Below, in pieces: positions 1 to 9,414 of a DNA stretch of 64,000 nt. Source of the stretch: Dechloromonas denitrificans (GTDB taxonomy: Bacteria; Pseudomonadota; Gammaproteobacteria; Burkholderiales; Rhodocyclaceae). The position numbers and the translations under genes are program-made. The notes below the pieces were generated by a model that was given only the letters and a program-made list of their open reading frames with translations, had not been told where the DNA came from and made no database searches. Numbering within the stretch: the stretch's first letter is position 1; each line of letters starts with the position of its first letter. The stretch is from positions 1,012,501 to 1,076,500 of the forward strand of contig NZ_CP075187.1 in the NCBI RefSeq assembly GCF_020510665.1, in the 5' to 3' direction.

Positions 1-113
1 CCGACCTGCCGCCCAAGGTTCAGGAAAAGCTGTTGCGCCGCAAGGAAATCCGTGAAAAGCAATATGACGACGGTGCTTTCCGGATGGGCAACGACGACAT
101 CATTCAGCTTTAA
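1..113 (+). CDS. C-terminal end of an unidentified protein (cut by the window edge)
   Basis: An open frame enters from the left edge and ends at a TAA at 111-113. Only the last 36 residues are visible. They are strongly charged, with a lysine/arginine-rich stretch and the ending DDIIQL. I do not recognise the family from this tail. It runs towards the minus-strand response regulator gene, leaving only 6 bases between the two stop codons, and no hairpin is visible there. Confidence 0.55.
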   Translation, partial: DLPPKVQEKLLRRKEIREKQYDDGAFRMGNDDIIQL

Positions 114-119
114 GGGCGA

Positions 120-728
120 TTAATTCAAGGTCATCACGGCCTTGACCAGTTCGGCCAGCGTGCGGACACCCATTTTCTCCATGACCCGGGCGCGGTGCGC
201 CTCGACGGTCTTCATGCTGATATCGAGTTCATCGGCGATCTGCTTGTTCAGCTTGCCAGCGACAACGAGCGTCATCACTTCGCGCTCGCGTTGGGTCAGT
301 TGCTCCATGCGCAGGGAGATGGCGCTGTCCCGCTGACGCCTCGCTGCTATTTCGCTATCCAGTTCGAGCGCGCGTCGAATGCGCGAAAGCAGGTCCTCGT
401 TGTGGAAGGGTTTCTCGATGAAGTCGCAGGCGCCACGTTGCAGGGCGCCAACTGCCATCGGCACGTCGCCGTGGCCGGTGACGAAGATGACGGGCAATTC
501 CGAACCGAGCGTATCGAGCTTTTCGTGTAATTCAAGCCCGCTCATCTCGGGCATCCGGACATCAAGCACCAGGCAGCCACGCATCTTGTCATGGCGTGCC
601 ACCAGGAAATTTTCAGCCGAGTCGAAGCAGGCTACCCGATAGCCTTCCCCTTCGAGCAGCCAGGTCATCGAGTCACGCATGGCCTCGTCGTCATCGACGA
701 CAAAAATCGTTTGCGGCAACTCACTCAT
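120..728 (-). CDS. FixJ/DctR-type response regulator (receiver + LuxR HTH)
   Basis: A 202-residue two-component regulator. Residues 5-120 form a receiver with the acidic cluster D12-D14, the phosphoacceptor D56 in LDVRMPEMSG, T84 and K106. These sit where FixJ has its key residues. Residues 135-200 form a LuxR/NarL DNA-binding domain (LTQREREVMTLV, then KQIADELDISMKTVEAHR). It overlaps the upstream sensor kinase gene by 8 bp, so the two are co-translated partners. The architecture matches FixJ, DctR and TtrR; the target genes cannot be told from here. The incomplete gene to the left may be one, but that is a guess. Confidence 0.9.
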   Translation of the reverse strand: MSELPQTIFVVDDDEAMRDSMTWLLEGEGYRVACFDSAENFLVARHDKMRGCLVLDVRMPEMSGLELHEKLDTLGSELPVIFVTGHGDVPMAVGALQRGACDFIEKPFHNEDLLSRIRRALELDSEIAARRQRDSAISLRMEQLTQREREVMTLVVAGKLNKQIADELDISMKTVEAHRARVMEKMGVRTLAELVKAVMTLN

Positions 729-3108
729 GTTCTTCCTCTATCGGTACGGTGAAACGGAAGGTCGTGCCGCCTTCCCGGCGTGCTTCCAGCCAAAGCCGGC
801 CCTGGTGGAATTCGATGATCGAGCGGCAGATTGCCAGCCCGATGCCCATTCCTTCCGGTTTGGTGGTGTAGAAAGGGGCGAAAATCTTCTCGACATCTTC
901 TTCGGCCAGTCCGTGCCCCTGGTCGGCGACACTGATTTCCAGCATGCGCTCATCGGCCAGTCGGGCATTGATGAACAGGCGGCGACGTTCGAAGGGGATA
1001 TTGTGCATCGATTCGATGCCATTTTTCACCAGATTAAGCAGCACTTGTTCAATCATGATGCGGTCGACCACGATTTTGGGCAGATTTTCAGGCAGCTCAA
1101 CGATGATCTGCGTACCTGTTCGCTGGGCTTCGATGTCGGCAAAGGCACGTGCTTCGTCCACCAGTTCGTCGAGTGAAATGGGTTCGCGTTTTGGGTCGCT
1201 CTTTTTCACCATGTCGCGCATCCGGCGAATGATCTTGCCGGCACGTTCAGCCTGGTCGGCTGCTTTTTGCATGGCCGCCAGCAGGTCTTCAAAGCGATAG
1301 TTACCGGCCTGCATGCGTTTGATGCACCCGGCGCAGTAGTTGGCGATGGCCGAGAGGGGCTGGTTCAACTCGTGGGCCAGCGAAGATGCCATTTCGCCCA
1401 TGGTGATCAGGCGCGAGGTCTGCTCAAGGCGTTTCTGCTGTTGCAGATTGACTTCGTCGATGTGCTTCTTGTCGGTGATGTCGGCGGCAATCTGGACCCG
1501 GACGGTGCGTCCGTCGACCCAGCGGATTGCCCGTTCGTGTAGGTGGTACCAGTGTCCCGAGAGGGCGTGCTGGATTTCACCGTCGTAGATTTCGCAGGGC
1601 AATTCCTCGCTCGACAGTTCGGCCGGGTTGGCGCTCAAGGCTTCGTTCATCGGGCGGCAGGCTGCGGTTACCTGGGCCGAGTCGCGCCCGACGGTATCGA
1701 AGCCAAAAATGTTCTGGAAGGCGCGGTTGGCGAAGAGGATTTCGCCTGAGTCGGCGTCGGCGACGTGCACTGCGGTATCCAGACCGTTGATCACCGTGAC
1801 AAAACGCTCGTGCGCCCGTTCCAGTTCGACACGGGCGCGTTTCGGTTCGGTAATGTCGTTCATCGAGGCCATCCAGCCAATTTGCAGGCCGTTGGCATCG
1901 ATCAGTGGCGAGAAATAGAGACGGACATCGAAGCGTTCGCCATTTTTCCGCATGATGCGCATTTCAAAACCGGCCGCCGGTGCCTGACCGGCCAGTGCCT
2001 GGTCGATATTGTTTTGCAGGCGGTCGAACTCTTCATCGGGCCAGTAAGGGTAAGGTGGGGAGATACCGACCAGCTCTGACTCGTCAAACCCGGTCATGCG
2101 GCAGAACGCGGCATTGACGAAGGTGATCCGGCCTTCAAGATCAATGGCGCGCATGCCGGTGATCAGTGATTGGGACATCGCCTGGCGGAAGGCATAGGCG
2201 GCGCGCAGTTGCTCTTCGGTTTCTGCCCGGCGGTGGGCGTGGCGCCGAAGCTGAACCAGCGTGGCTGTCGCAATCAGGGTCAGAATGACGATCAGGCCGG
2301 CCGGCACAAAGGGCAGCCAGGCGCCGCCGCCGCGATAGGCGATGATGTTCAGGCCCAGCCGATTGCCCGGCATGTCGAGGCTGATGCTGCCGGAAATCTT
2401 GCGGTCGGTCGGCTTGACCGAGGAATTGCTGTAAACCTCCTGGTTCGTTGCATCGACAACCGTCAGGCTGTAGCGCGCCGTGAACACCGCCGGCAAGGTT
2501 GCGCGCAGCAGTGTTTCCAGCGATTGCAGGGCGATGAAGGCGCCCAGGTCGCTGCTGCCTTGCTGGACCGGGAAAATCAGGTCGTTGGCCTGGCGTTGGT
2601 AGGCGTCGGGATAATTGCTGCTGAACAAGGTGCGACGCGTGCGCAGTGCTTCCTGCAGGGCGGCCAGGCGAGTGTCGGTTAGTTGCTCGCCGACAAATGT
2701 CGCGGTCGACTCGTTTGGCGAGACCCATTCGACCTTGCCTTCGGTGCTGACCCAGACAATGGCTGCCAGTTCGGGATTGTCCCGGACATAGCGTGATGCA
2801 CGAACCTGAAAGGTTTCGTAGGTTAGTTGCTTGAATTCCTGTTCGCGCCCAAGTTCCGCGAGGAAATCCTGATGCGCGTGGAGGCGATTTTCAATGGTCC
2901 GTTCGGCCCAGTGCATGTCGCCTTCGAGCGCCGAGTGGGCGGTATCCTGCTCACGCCACTGCAGTAGCGCGGTGACGACCAGCATGGCAATGGAAAAAAT
3001 GCCAATGGCAATGTAGGGGGCGAACCAGAGCCAGGTTTGCTTGGGCTGGCTGGGAGGGGGGCGGATGAACATGGCTTGATTTTTCGCCCACCCGGGCCGG
3101 CCGACCAT
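721..3108 (-). CDS. Membrane PAS-PAS sensor histidine kinase (FixL/DctS-like)
   Basis: A 795-residue sensor kinase of the FixL/DctS kind. A first membrane helix (about residues 30-50) is followed by a periplasmic sensor of about 220 residues that may be CHASE-like, then a second helix near 268-290. Two cytoplasmic PAS domains follow (about 300-420 and 430-550), then a HisKA domain with H579 in LAHELNQPLSA and an ATPase domain with the N box (NLVKNGIES) and glycine boxes (DQGHGLAEED, GMGIGLAIC). The last 8 bp overlap the FixJ-type regulator, its likely phosphorylation partner. The start is uncertain: ATG at 3108 has a weak AGGGTA upstream, and an in-frame ATG at 3072 would give 783 residues. 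The ligand is unknown; C4-dicarboxylates are one possibility by analogy to DctS. Confidence 0.88.
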   Translation of the reverse strand: MVGRPGWAKNQAMFIRPPPSQPKQTWLWFAPYIAIGIFSIAMLVVTALLQWREQDTAHSALEGDMHWAERTIENRLHAHQDFLAELGREQEFKQLTYETFQVRASRYVRDNPELAAIVWVSTEGKVEWVSPNESTATFVGEQLTDTRLAALQEALRTRRTLFSSNYPDAYQRQANDLIFPVQQGSSDLGAFIALQSLETLLRATLPAVFTARYSLTVVDATNQEVYSNSSVKPTDRKISGSISLDMPGNRLGLNIIAYRGGGAWLPFVPAGLIVILTLIATATLVQLRRHAHRRAETEEQLRAAYAFRQAMSQSLITGMRAIDLEGRITFVNAAFCRMTGFDESELVGISPPYPYWPDEEFDRLQNNIDQALAGQAPAAGFEMRIMRKNGERFDVRLYFSPLIDANGLQIGWMASMNDITEPKRARVELERAHERFVTVINGLDTAVHVADADSGEILFANRAFQNIFGFDTVGRDSAQVTAACRPMNEALSANPAELSSEELPCEIYDGEIQHALSGHWYHLHERAIRWVDGRTVRVQIAADITDKKHIDEVNLQQQKRLEQTSRLITMGEMASSLAHELNQPLSAIANYCAGCIKRMQAGNYRFEDLLAAMQKAADQAERAGKIIRRMRDMVKKSDPKREPISLDELVDEARAFADIEAQRTGTQIIVELPENLPKIVVDRIMIEQVLLNLVKNGIESMHNIPFERRRLFINARLADERMLEISVADQGHGLAEEDVEKIFAPFYTTKPEGMGIGLAICRSIIEFHQGRLWLEARREGGTTFRFTVPIEEEHE

Positions 3109-3202
3109 AGGTACTTACCCTAACTCAGGGTAGGGACATTGCTGCCCGGCCTGTTTTTTTCAAATCTGGCCGCGTTTGTCGGTCTACCGGGGCAGTGAGG
3201 GT

Positions 3203-5449
3203 TCAGGCTCTTTTTCTCGTCGGCTCAGCCAGCCAGGCGAGAAATTCGACTTCCGGCATTGGTCGACCGTAGTAATAGCCTTGCGCTTCATTACAGCCCA
3301 GTTCAAGCAGGGTGCTGGCGACGCCTTCATCCTCGACTCCTTCGGCAATGACCCGCATGCCCAGTTCGTGACCGAGAATAATGATCGTTCTGGCGATACG
3401 AGCCCCGTGCCCTTCCTTGCTCAGGGCAGAGACAAAGCTGCGATCGATCTTGAGGTGGTTGGCAGGGAGTTGGTCAAGGTAGGAAAGCGAGGAATAACCG
3501 GTGCCAAAGTCGTCGATTGCGATACCGATTCCCTGCTGGCGCAAGGCGCTCAAGGCTGCAATGGCGGCATCGAGGCCGGCCAGGGCGACGGATTCTGTGA
3601 CTTCAAGTTCCAGGCGGGATGGCGGGCAGTCTGTCTCTTGCAGGGCCTGCAGGATGCTTTCCTGAAAGCCCGGCTGGCGAATCTGGACGGGCGAAATATT
3701 GACGGCCATCTTGAGGTCGGGAAAGCCGGCTGCCTGGAAGCGTTTCAGCGTGTGAAGCGCAACGTGCAGGAGCCAGTTGCCAAGGCTGACAATCAGCCCG
3801 GATTGTTCTGCAATCGGAATGAAGCGATCCGGCGGGACAAAGCTGCCATCCGGCAGGCGCCAGCGGAGCAGGGCTTCGACACCGAGCAGGCGACCGCTGA
3901 GCAGATCGACTTGCGGCTGATAGGCGAGAAAAAGTTGCCGGTTGTCAAAGGCGCTGCGCAGGTCGCGTAGCAACTGGGCGCGTTCGCGGGCTTCGGCACC
4001 GATGTCGCGCGAAAAGGTGATGCTTTGCCCCATGCCCTGACGCTTGGCGCGGCGTAGCGCGAGATAACCGTCCTTGAGTATCTCGGCACCGGATTGGTAC
4101 TCATGGTCGACAACGACCAGGCCGATTGAAATCGAAATGGCATGTTCGACTTCTTCAACAATGAACGGCAGGGTAAAGCACTTCTGGATCTGGGCAGATC
4201 CGATCTGGCCTTGCTTGCCAAGCAGGGCAAAGGTGTCGGCCGAGAGGCGCGCCAGATAAACCGTCGGGTCGAACAGCGTACGCAGGCGCTTGGCAACCAG
4301 CTTGAGCAATCCGTCACCATATTGATGGCCGAGAATGTCGTTGGTCGTCGAAAACTGGTCGATATCAATCAAGGCCAGGAGGGCATCGTCTTGTGCCTGA
4401 CGGGCAATGCGCTCGTCGAGTTCGGCGATCAGGGCGACGCGATTTGGCAGGCCGATCTGGCGATCGAAGAAAGCGTCCTGACGCAGGGCGGATACCAGAT
4501 CGACATTTTTGGCGCACAACGCAATGTTGGTGCAGAACACTTCGAGCAAATGCTGATCGACTTCGCAAATCGGCTGGCTGGCATTGATAAAAGCGGCAAA
4601 GCCCTCGCCGGGGGATTTGCGGAAATAAAGGGTGACATCGTGTTCGCCAATGATGCTGTGGCGATTGCGTAGCGCCTGACTCAGGTTGTGTACCAGATGC
4701 GAATCATTGATTTCTGACAGGCGGCGCTGGATCAGGTGACGATAGGGGCCGGCTGCCGCAATGATCCGGTATTCCTGCAAACGGGTGCCGCTTTCTGCCG
4801 ATTCTGCGGCCGCACACACCAGTCCTTCCGGTGAAACGCCGATCAGCCCGGCAATCTGGGTGATGACGCCTTCGGCAAAGGCTTGCAGCCCCTGTTCGGC
4901 CATGAACTGATTGCTGGCCGCAACGATCTTTTCCAGCCCGCTGCGGCTGGCATCGAGGCGTTGCAATTGCTGGTACGAGCGAATTGCCGTCGTCAGTGTC
5001 GTGAATAATTTGCTGTGGGTCAGTTCGCTCTTGGTTTTGTAATCGTTGATGTCGTAACGGGTGATCGTTTCCGCTTCCGGCGCGTGGCCGGGCTGGCCCG
5101 TGCGCAAAATGATCCGCGTATTGACCAGCAGCAGTTCGTTACGGATGGCATCTACCGTCTGCAGGCCGGCGTTTTCACTTTCCATGACGACATCGAGCAA
5201 AATCAGTGCGACATCGTCTTCATGCGTCAGCAGCTTGATGGCTTCGCGGCCGGAGTGTGCATGGAGAATTTCCAGGCGCCGGCCAAGGATGCGGATACTG
5301 GCCAGCGCAAACTCGGTGGCTTCATGAACATCGGGATCATCATCGACGACCAATATCCGCCACCGCGAATCCTCCGCCTGGCATTTCTCCGGGATTGGCT
5401 CGTCTTCGATGAAAACCAGATCGTCGCTGGCCGACGGGTTCATGGGCAA
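3203..5449 (-). CDS. Receiver-GGDEF-EAL response regulator, probable c-di-GMP phosphodiesterase
   Basis: A 748-residue cytoplasmic regulator. It starts with a receiver domain (about residues 30-155; LVVDDDPDVHEA, phosphoacceptor Asp in LILLDVVMES). A helical/GAF-like linker resembling DUF3369 follows (about 160-310), then GGDEF (about 325-470) and EAL (about 485-735). The GGDEF signature is degenerate, reading SADTF, so cyclase activity is unlikely. The EAL domain keeps its catalytic set: EALLRW, AVNISPVQ, LEVTES, IDDFGTGYSSL, LKIDRSFV and IAEGVED. I therefore infer a phosphorylation-controlled phosphodiesterase. No cognate kinase gene is adjacent, although the PAS sensor kinase lies about 100 bp downstream on the same strand. 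Confidence 0.9.
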   Translation of the reverse strand: MPMNPSASDDLVFIEDEPIPEKCQAEDSRWRILVVDDDPDVHEATEFALASIRILGRRLEILHAHSGREAIKLLTHEDDVALILLDVVMESENAGLQTVDAIRNELLLVNTRIILRTGQPGHAPEAETITRYDINDYKTKSELTHSKLFTTLTTAIRSYQQLQRLDASRSGLEKIVAASNQFMAEQGLQAFAEGVITQIAGLIGVSPEGLVCAAAESAESGTRLQEYRIIAAAGPYRHLIQRRLSEINDSHLVHNLSQALRNRHSIIGEHDVTLYFRKSPGEGFAAFINASQPICEVDQHLLEVFCTNIALCAKNVDLVSALRQDAFFDRQIGLPNRVALIAELDERIARQAQDDALLALIDIDQFSTTNDILGHQYGDGLLKLVAKRLRTLFDPTVYLARLSADTFALLGKQGQIGSAQIQKCFTLPFIVEEVEHAISISIGLVVVDHEYQSGAEILKDGYLALRRAKRQGMGQSITFSRDIGAEARERAQLLRDLRSAFDNRQLFLAYQPQVDLLSGRLLGVEALLRWRLPDGSFVPPDRFIPIAEQSGLIVSLGNWLLHVALHTLKRFQAAGFPDLKMAVNISPVQIRQPGFQESILQALQETDCPPSRLELEVTESVALAGLDAAIAALSALRQQGIGIAIDDFGTGYSSLSYLDQLPANHLKIDRSFVSALSKEGHGARIARTIIILGHELGMRVIAEGVEDEGVASTLLELGCNEAQGYYYGRPMPEVEFLAWLAEPTRKRA

Positions 5450-5548
5450 TCCTTAGTGGTGTGGATGTGGCCGGGGTTTTCCCGTTATTTTCAAAATAAG
5501 CTGATTTGTTCCGAGCAGTTTGCGCCAAGCGCCTGCGCTGTGCAAGAT

Positions 5549-6274
5549 TTAGCCAAGTCCGATCCAGCGGGCGATCAATGGCACCAGCAATGCCGTCAGA
5601 GCACCATTCAATCCCATGGCCAATGCGGCGAAGGCGCCGCTTTGCTCATTGACCTGGAATGCACGGGCGGTCCCAATGCCGTGCGAGGCGATTCCGATGG
5701 CAAAGCCGCGAATTGCCGGGTCGTGCAGGCGCACCGCATCGAAAACGTAGCGTGCGGCAACGGCACCAATAATGCCGGTGATGATTACCAGAACGGCGGT
5801 GAGCGAAGGTATGCCGCCGATTCGTTCGGCAATGCCCATGGCAATCGGCGTCGTGACCGATTTGGGTGCCAGTGAGAGCTGGCTGGGCAGGCTGGCGCCG
5901 AACAGTCGGCCAATGGCCACGGCCGAAAGTGCGGCGCTCAGGCTGCCGACCAGCAGGCCAACCAGAACGGGTAGCCACATGGCCTTGACGCGCTTGAGTT
6001 GGGTGTACAGCGGGATGGCGAGCGCGACAGTGGCCGGGCCGAGCAGAAAATGCACGAATTGGGCGCCGGCAAAGTAGGTTTCGTAGCTTGTCCCGGTCGA
6101 CAGTAGAAAACAGACCAAAACGCTGACGGCGATGAGTACCGGATTGGCCAGCGGATGATTGCCGGAACGTCGGTAAATCCAGAATGCCCCTTGGTAAGCG
6201 AGCAGCGTGATGGTCAGACCGAGCAGTGGCGAGGCTGAAAGATAAACCCAGAGTTCGTTGATGCGCGGGGTCAC
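5549..6274 (-). CDS. lrgB: LrgB/CidB family membrane protein
   Basis: About 241 residues and very hydrophobic, with roughly seven membrane segments. It carries the family signature region (SLAPKSVTTPIAMGIAERIGG) and GIASHGIGTARAF. LrgAB-type proteins are inner-membrane holin/antiholin-like or metabolite-export proteins; in some bacteria they export glycolate or pyruvate. The frame is open further upstream to 6385, but that extension overlaps lrgA and is not hydrophobic. The GTG at 6274 overlaps the lrgA stop as GTGA and is the better start, indicating translational coupling with lrgA. Confidence 0.88.
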   Translation of the reverse strand: MTPRINELWVYLSASPLLGLTITLLAYQGAFWIYRRSGNHPLANPVLIAVSVLVCFLLSTGTSYETYFAGAQFVHFLLGPATVALAIPLYTQLKRVKAMWLPVLVGLLVGSLSAALSAVAIGRLFGASLPSQLSLAPKSVTTPIAMGIAERIGGIPSLTAVLVIITGIIGAVAARYVFDAVRLHDPAIRGFAIGIASHGIGTARAFQVNEQSGAFAALAMGLNGALTALLVPLIARWIGLG

Positions 6275-6630
6275 GGATTTTCTCCCGGGGCCGTGCTGCG
6301 CGGGGCGCAAAGCTGCATGACCAGTCCGGTGACCAGCAAGGTCATCAAGGTGCTGACCAGCAGTGAAATCGATAGTGCAAGCCACTCGTCGGCGACACGA
6401 TGCAGATGCACCATGATGCCGGTGCCGGCCGGCACGAAGAGTAGCGACAGATGTTGAAGCAGGGTCTGGCTGGTTGTCTGCAGATCGTGTCCCGGCCCGC
6501 CGCGCAGGGTCAGCACAAGAAAGAGCAGCAACATGCCGAGCACCGGGCCGGGGACCGGGAGATCAATGCCACGGGCAATGACTTCCCCGGCCAGCTGGCA
6601 TAAAAGGAGTTGGGTCAGGGCTGAAAGCAT
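6271..6630 (-). CDS. lrgA: LrgA/CidA family holin-like protein
   Basis: 119 residues with four predicted membrane helices. Typical LrgA/CidA features are the early CQLAGEVIARG, then PVPGPVLGMLLLFL and the segment FVPAGTGIMVHL. It is the partner of LrgB in an inner-membrane complex. The pair overlaps by 4 bp (GTGA), so they form one operon, which probably also includes the Gate-domain gene 15 bp upstream. The physiological substrate cannot be read from the sequence. Confidence 0.88.
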   Translation of the reverse strand: MLSALTQLLLCQLAGEVIARGIDLPVPGPVLGMLLLFLVLTLRGGPGHDLQTTSQTLLQHLSLLFVPAGTGIMVHLHRVADEWLALSISLLVSTLMTLLVTGLVMQLCAPRSTAPGENP

Positions 6631-6645
6631 GCAGCTTCTCTCCGT

Positions 6646-7581
6646 TCAGAAAACAACATGGCCAAGGGTGCGCACCGCAATGCCGATACAGGCGCCGCAG
6701 GCGGCCGGTTTCCAGACGGTGGCAACACGGCGGCCGGCTGAAATCAGCACGGCGACACCGGGCAAATCGAAAGGGGAAATGAGAAATCCGGCGCTGGCGT
6801 TGAGCAGCTCGACACTGACCTGGCCGGCCCGTCGCATGTCATCCATGACGCCCATCATCGCCGTGCCGCCGGCCAGGTATTTGGTCAGCGCCGGGAGAAT
6901 CAGGATTGGATCGATCGCCGCCAGCTGAAGTAGCGGCGTCAGCCAGGCGGTCAGCAGATCGAGTGCGCCAAAACGCTTGAGTGCGGTGACGGCGACCAGT
7001 GAGAGAACGAGCATCGGAATGGCGCCAACGGCAATCTTGAAGGCTTCGGCACCGGCCCGGTTGATGACGTCGAGAATGCCCTTGGCGCTTTCGGCCACCG
7101 GGTGATGCAAGGTTTCGTCAAGCTGGCCTTCAAGGCCCGAGAGCGTCCGGCCAAACAGGTAGTAGGTGCTGGCGGCGGCGGCCAGTCCGCCGACCAGTGA
7201 CCAGATCAGTGTCAGGCCGAAATCAAGGCCCATGGTCATCATCGGCAGGGCAGCATTGGCTTGCGACATGGCAAAGACCATGGCCAGCGTCGCGGCGATG
7301 TGGCGGTCCGAGGTGCCGCGCTGATCCATCATGGTCAGCGTCGCCATCGGTGCTGCGAAGCTGACGAAGTTGATCTGCAGCGCAGCAAAAACACCGAGGC
7401 CGGTCAGGCCGAAGGGTTTGAGCAAAGGGGCAAGGCGAACGACGAGTCGATCAAGGACGCCGCGTGCTTCGAGCAATCGCATCAGCGAAAGCATGACCAC
7501 CATCACCGGCAGCAGGACGAAAAGTGAAAGCTCGACGGCCGAGCGGCCGGCTTTCAGAATGATGTCGATGAGGATTTCCAT
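6646..7581 (-). CDS. Nucleoside-recognition (Gate) domain inner membrane protein
   Basis: 311 residues, polytopic, with two related halves. Each half contains a Gate/nucleoside recognition-type helix pattern: one around INFVSFAAPMATLTMMDQRG, the other around ALTKYLAGGTAMMGVMDDM. Such domains occur in Spore maturation SpmA/B-like, FeoB and nucleoside transporter proteins, so a transport role is likely but the substrate is unknown. It begins the minus-strand cluster followed by lrgA and lrgB. A metabolite-transport role shared with LrgAB is an inference. Confidence 0.75.
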   Translation of the reverse strand: MEILIDIILKAGRSAVELSLFVLLPVMVVMLSLMRLLEARGVLDRLVVRLAPLLKPFGLTGLGVFAALQINFVSFAAPMATLTMMDQRGTSDRHIAATLAMVFAMSQANAALPMMTMGLDFGLTLIWSLVGGLAAAASTYYLFGRTLSGLEGQLDETLHHPVAESAKGILDVINRAGAEAFKIAVGAIPMLVLSLVAVTALKRFGALDLLTAWLTPLLQLAAIDPILILPALTKYLAGGTAMMGVMDDMRRAGQVSVELLNASAGFLISPFDLPGVAVLISAGRRVATVWKPAACGACIGIAVRTLGHVVF

Positions 7582-7660
7582 GATGCGTCGTCGAGGTGGG
7601 TAGAGCCAGAGTATCGGGTGGCCTGGGCGGGGGCGCTATTGCGGACAACCCGATGAAGAC

Positions 7661-7692
7661 AAAACGGCGCCAGGTTGCCCTCGCGCCGTTTT
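7661..7692. terminator. Bidirectional intrinsic terminator downstream of aceB
   Basis: A 10-bp perfect stem, AAAACGGCGC pairing with GCGCCGTTTT, with a 12-base loop. On the minus strand it lies 36 bp past the aceB stop codon and ends in a T-rich stretch. The A/T-rich flanks allow termination in both directions. Confidence 0.75.
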
Positions 7693-7727
7693 CATTTTTG
7701 CCCGTTACCGGGCGTAGACCGCGAGAT

Positions 7728-9326
7728 TTAAACCATCGCTTCGTACAGCGGCAGGGTCAGGAACTCCGGGTATTCCGGGGTCAGCGACATCTGGTCGAAA
7801 ATGACGGCTGCCTGGTCGTAGGAAGCGGTGTCTTCGCCCTGGGCAGAAACAGTCGTCTTCACCTTGGCCAGTTCTTCGGCAATCATCGGGCGAACCATTT
7901 CAACGGTGACCTTGCGGCCGTCGTCGAGCACGCCCTTCGGCGATACCACCCACTGCCAGACCTGCGAGCGGGAGATTTCGGCGGTGGCCGCATCTTCCAT
8001 CAGGTTGTGGATCGGCACGCAGCCGTTGCCGGCCAGCCAGGAACCGAGGTAATGGATACCGACGTTGATGTTGTTGCGCAGGCCGGCTTCGGTGATCGGG
8101 GTGGTCGGCTGGAAGTCGAGCCACTGGGCCGGACCGAAGTTGCCGGAAACTTGCTTGTCCCACTGGTTCGGGCGGTCGCCGAGCACCTTGACGAACTCTT
8201 CATGCGCGATGGCAACGAGGCCCGGGTGAGCCACCCAGCCGCCGTCGAAACCGTCGTTGGCGTCACGCGTCTTGTCGTGGCGAATGCCGGCCAGCGCCTT
8301 TTCGTTGGCGACAGGATCGTTCTTGATCGGGATCAGGGCCGACATGCCGCCCATGGCCGGGGCGCCGCGCTTGTGGCAAGCCTGCACCAGCGCCAGGGCG
8401 TAACCGCGCATGAACGGCACTTCCATGGTGATGGCGCTGCGCTGGGCCAGGCAGAAGTCCTTGTTTTTCTTGAACTTCTTGATGCACGAGAAGATGTAGT
8501 CCCAGCGACCGGCGTTCAGGCCAGCCGAGTGGTTGCGCAGTTCGTAGAGGATTTCTTCCATTTCGAACGTGGCGAGAATGGTTTCGACCAGCACGGTGGC
8601 CTTGATGGTGCCTTGTGGCAGGCCGATGTGATCCTGGGCCATGACGAAGATGTCATTCCACAAGCGGGCTTCGAGGTGGCTTTCCATCTTCGGCAGATAG
8701 AAGAAGGGGCCGGCGCCGCGGGCGATCTGTTCCTTGGCGTTGTGGAAAAGCACGATGCCGAAGTCGAAGATGCCGCCGGAAACGCGCTGACCGTCGATCA
8801 GCACGTGCTTTTCGTCGAGGTGCCAGCCGCGCGGACGAATCTGCAGCGTGGCGATGTTGTCATTCAGCTTGTATTCCTTGCCGTTCTCGTTCTTGAACGA
8901 CAGTTCGCGGCGGATTGCCTTGTACAGATTGATCTGACCCTGAATCTGGTTGTCCCAGTTCGGCGAATTCGAATCTTCGAAGTCGGTCATGTAGGAGTCA
9001 GCGCCCGAGTTGAAGGCGTTGATGATCATCTTGGCTTCAACCGGGCCGGTGATTTCGGTGCGGCGGCGCTCCAGTGCCTTCGGCAGCGGGGCGATTTTCC
9101 AGTCGCCTTCGCGGATGTGTTTGGTTTCCGGCAGGAAATCCGGCATTTCGCCGGCATCGATGCGTGCCTGGCGCTCAACGCGAGCCTTGAGCAGTTCCTG
9201 GCGGCGGCCTTCGAAGGCGCGGTGCAGCTTGGCAACCAGTTCAAGGGCTTCAAAGGTCAGGATGGATTCGTAACCGGGCTGAAGGGGGGCGGTGATCTGA
9301 ACACCAGCGGGCAGGTTGAGGCTCAT
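7728..9326 (-). CDS. aceB: Malate synthase A
   Basis: 532 residues, the usual length of malate synthase A. It condenses glyoxylate with acetyl-CoA to malate in the glyoxylate shunt. Visible family features are TGPVEAKMIINAFNSGA with DFEDSNSPNWDN (active-site acidic region), RPRGWHLDEKH, the PKMESHLEARLWNDIF region and MGGMSALIPIKND. A strong AAGGAG lies 6 bp before the ATG. It is divergent from a LysR regulator gene that could control it. The partner enzyme, isocitrate lyase, is encoded 1.5 kb to the right in the same orientation but separated by the LysR-DUF454 pair, so the two shunt genes are not one operon. Confidence 0.96.
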   Translation of the reverse strand: MSLNLPAGVQITAPLQPGYESILTFEALELVAKLHRAFEGRRQELLKARVERQARIDAGEMPDFLPETKHIREGDWKIAPLPKALERRRTEITGPVEAKMIINAFNSGADSYMTDFEDSNSPNWDNQIQGQINLYKAIRRELSFKNENGKEYKLNDNIATLQIRPRGWHLDEKHVLIDGQRVSGGIFDFGIVLFHNAKEQIARGAGPFFYLPKMESHLEARLWNDIFVMAQDHIGLPQGTIKATVLVETILATFEMEEILYELRNHSAGLNAGRWDYIFSCIKKFKKNKDFCLAQRSAITMEVPFMRGYALALVQACHKRGAPAMGGMSALIPIKNDPVANEKALAGIRHDKTRDANDGFDGGWVAHPGLVAIAHEEFVKVLGDRPNQWDKQVSGNFGPAQWLDFQPTTPITEAGLRNNINVGIHYLGSWLAGNGCVPIHNLMEDAATAEISRSQVWQWVVSPKGVLDDGRKVTVEMVRPMIAEELAKVKTTVSAQGEDTASYDQAAVIFDQMSLTPEYPEFLTLPLYEAMV

Positions 9327-9414
9327 GAAAACTCCTTGGGGAAAATATTACGATGGAGTGCATTGTATTGATCATTTGAGTTAGGAAAAATAGGGATAAA
9401 ATCATTTCATTTTG

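Noticed and set aside
6275..6385. N-terminal extension of lrgB
   Set aside because: It lies over lrgA in another frame, is hydrophilic and not family-like; the GTGA overlap start is better.
7596..9371. A 591-codon open frame opposite aceB
   Set aside because: Antisense shadow; aceB has full family identity and a strong ribosome site.
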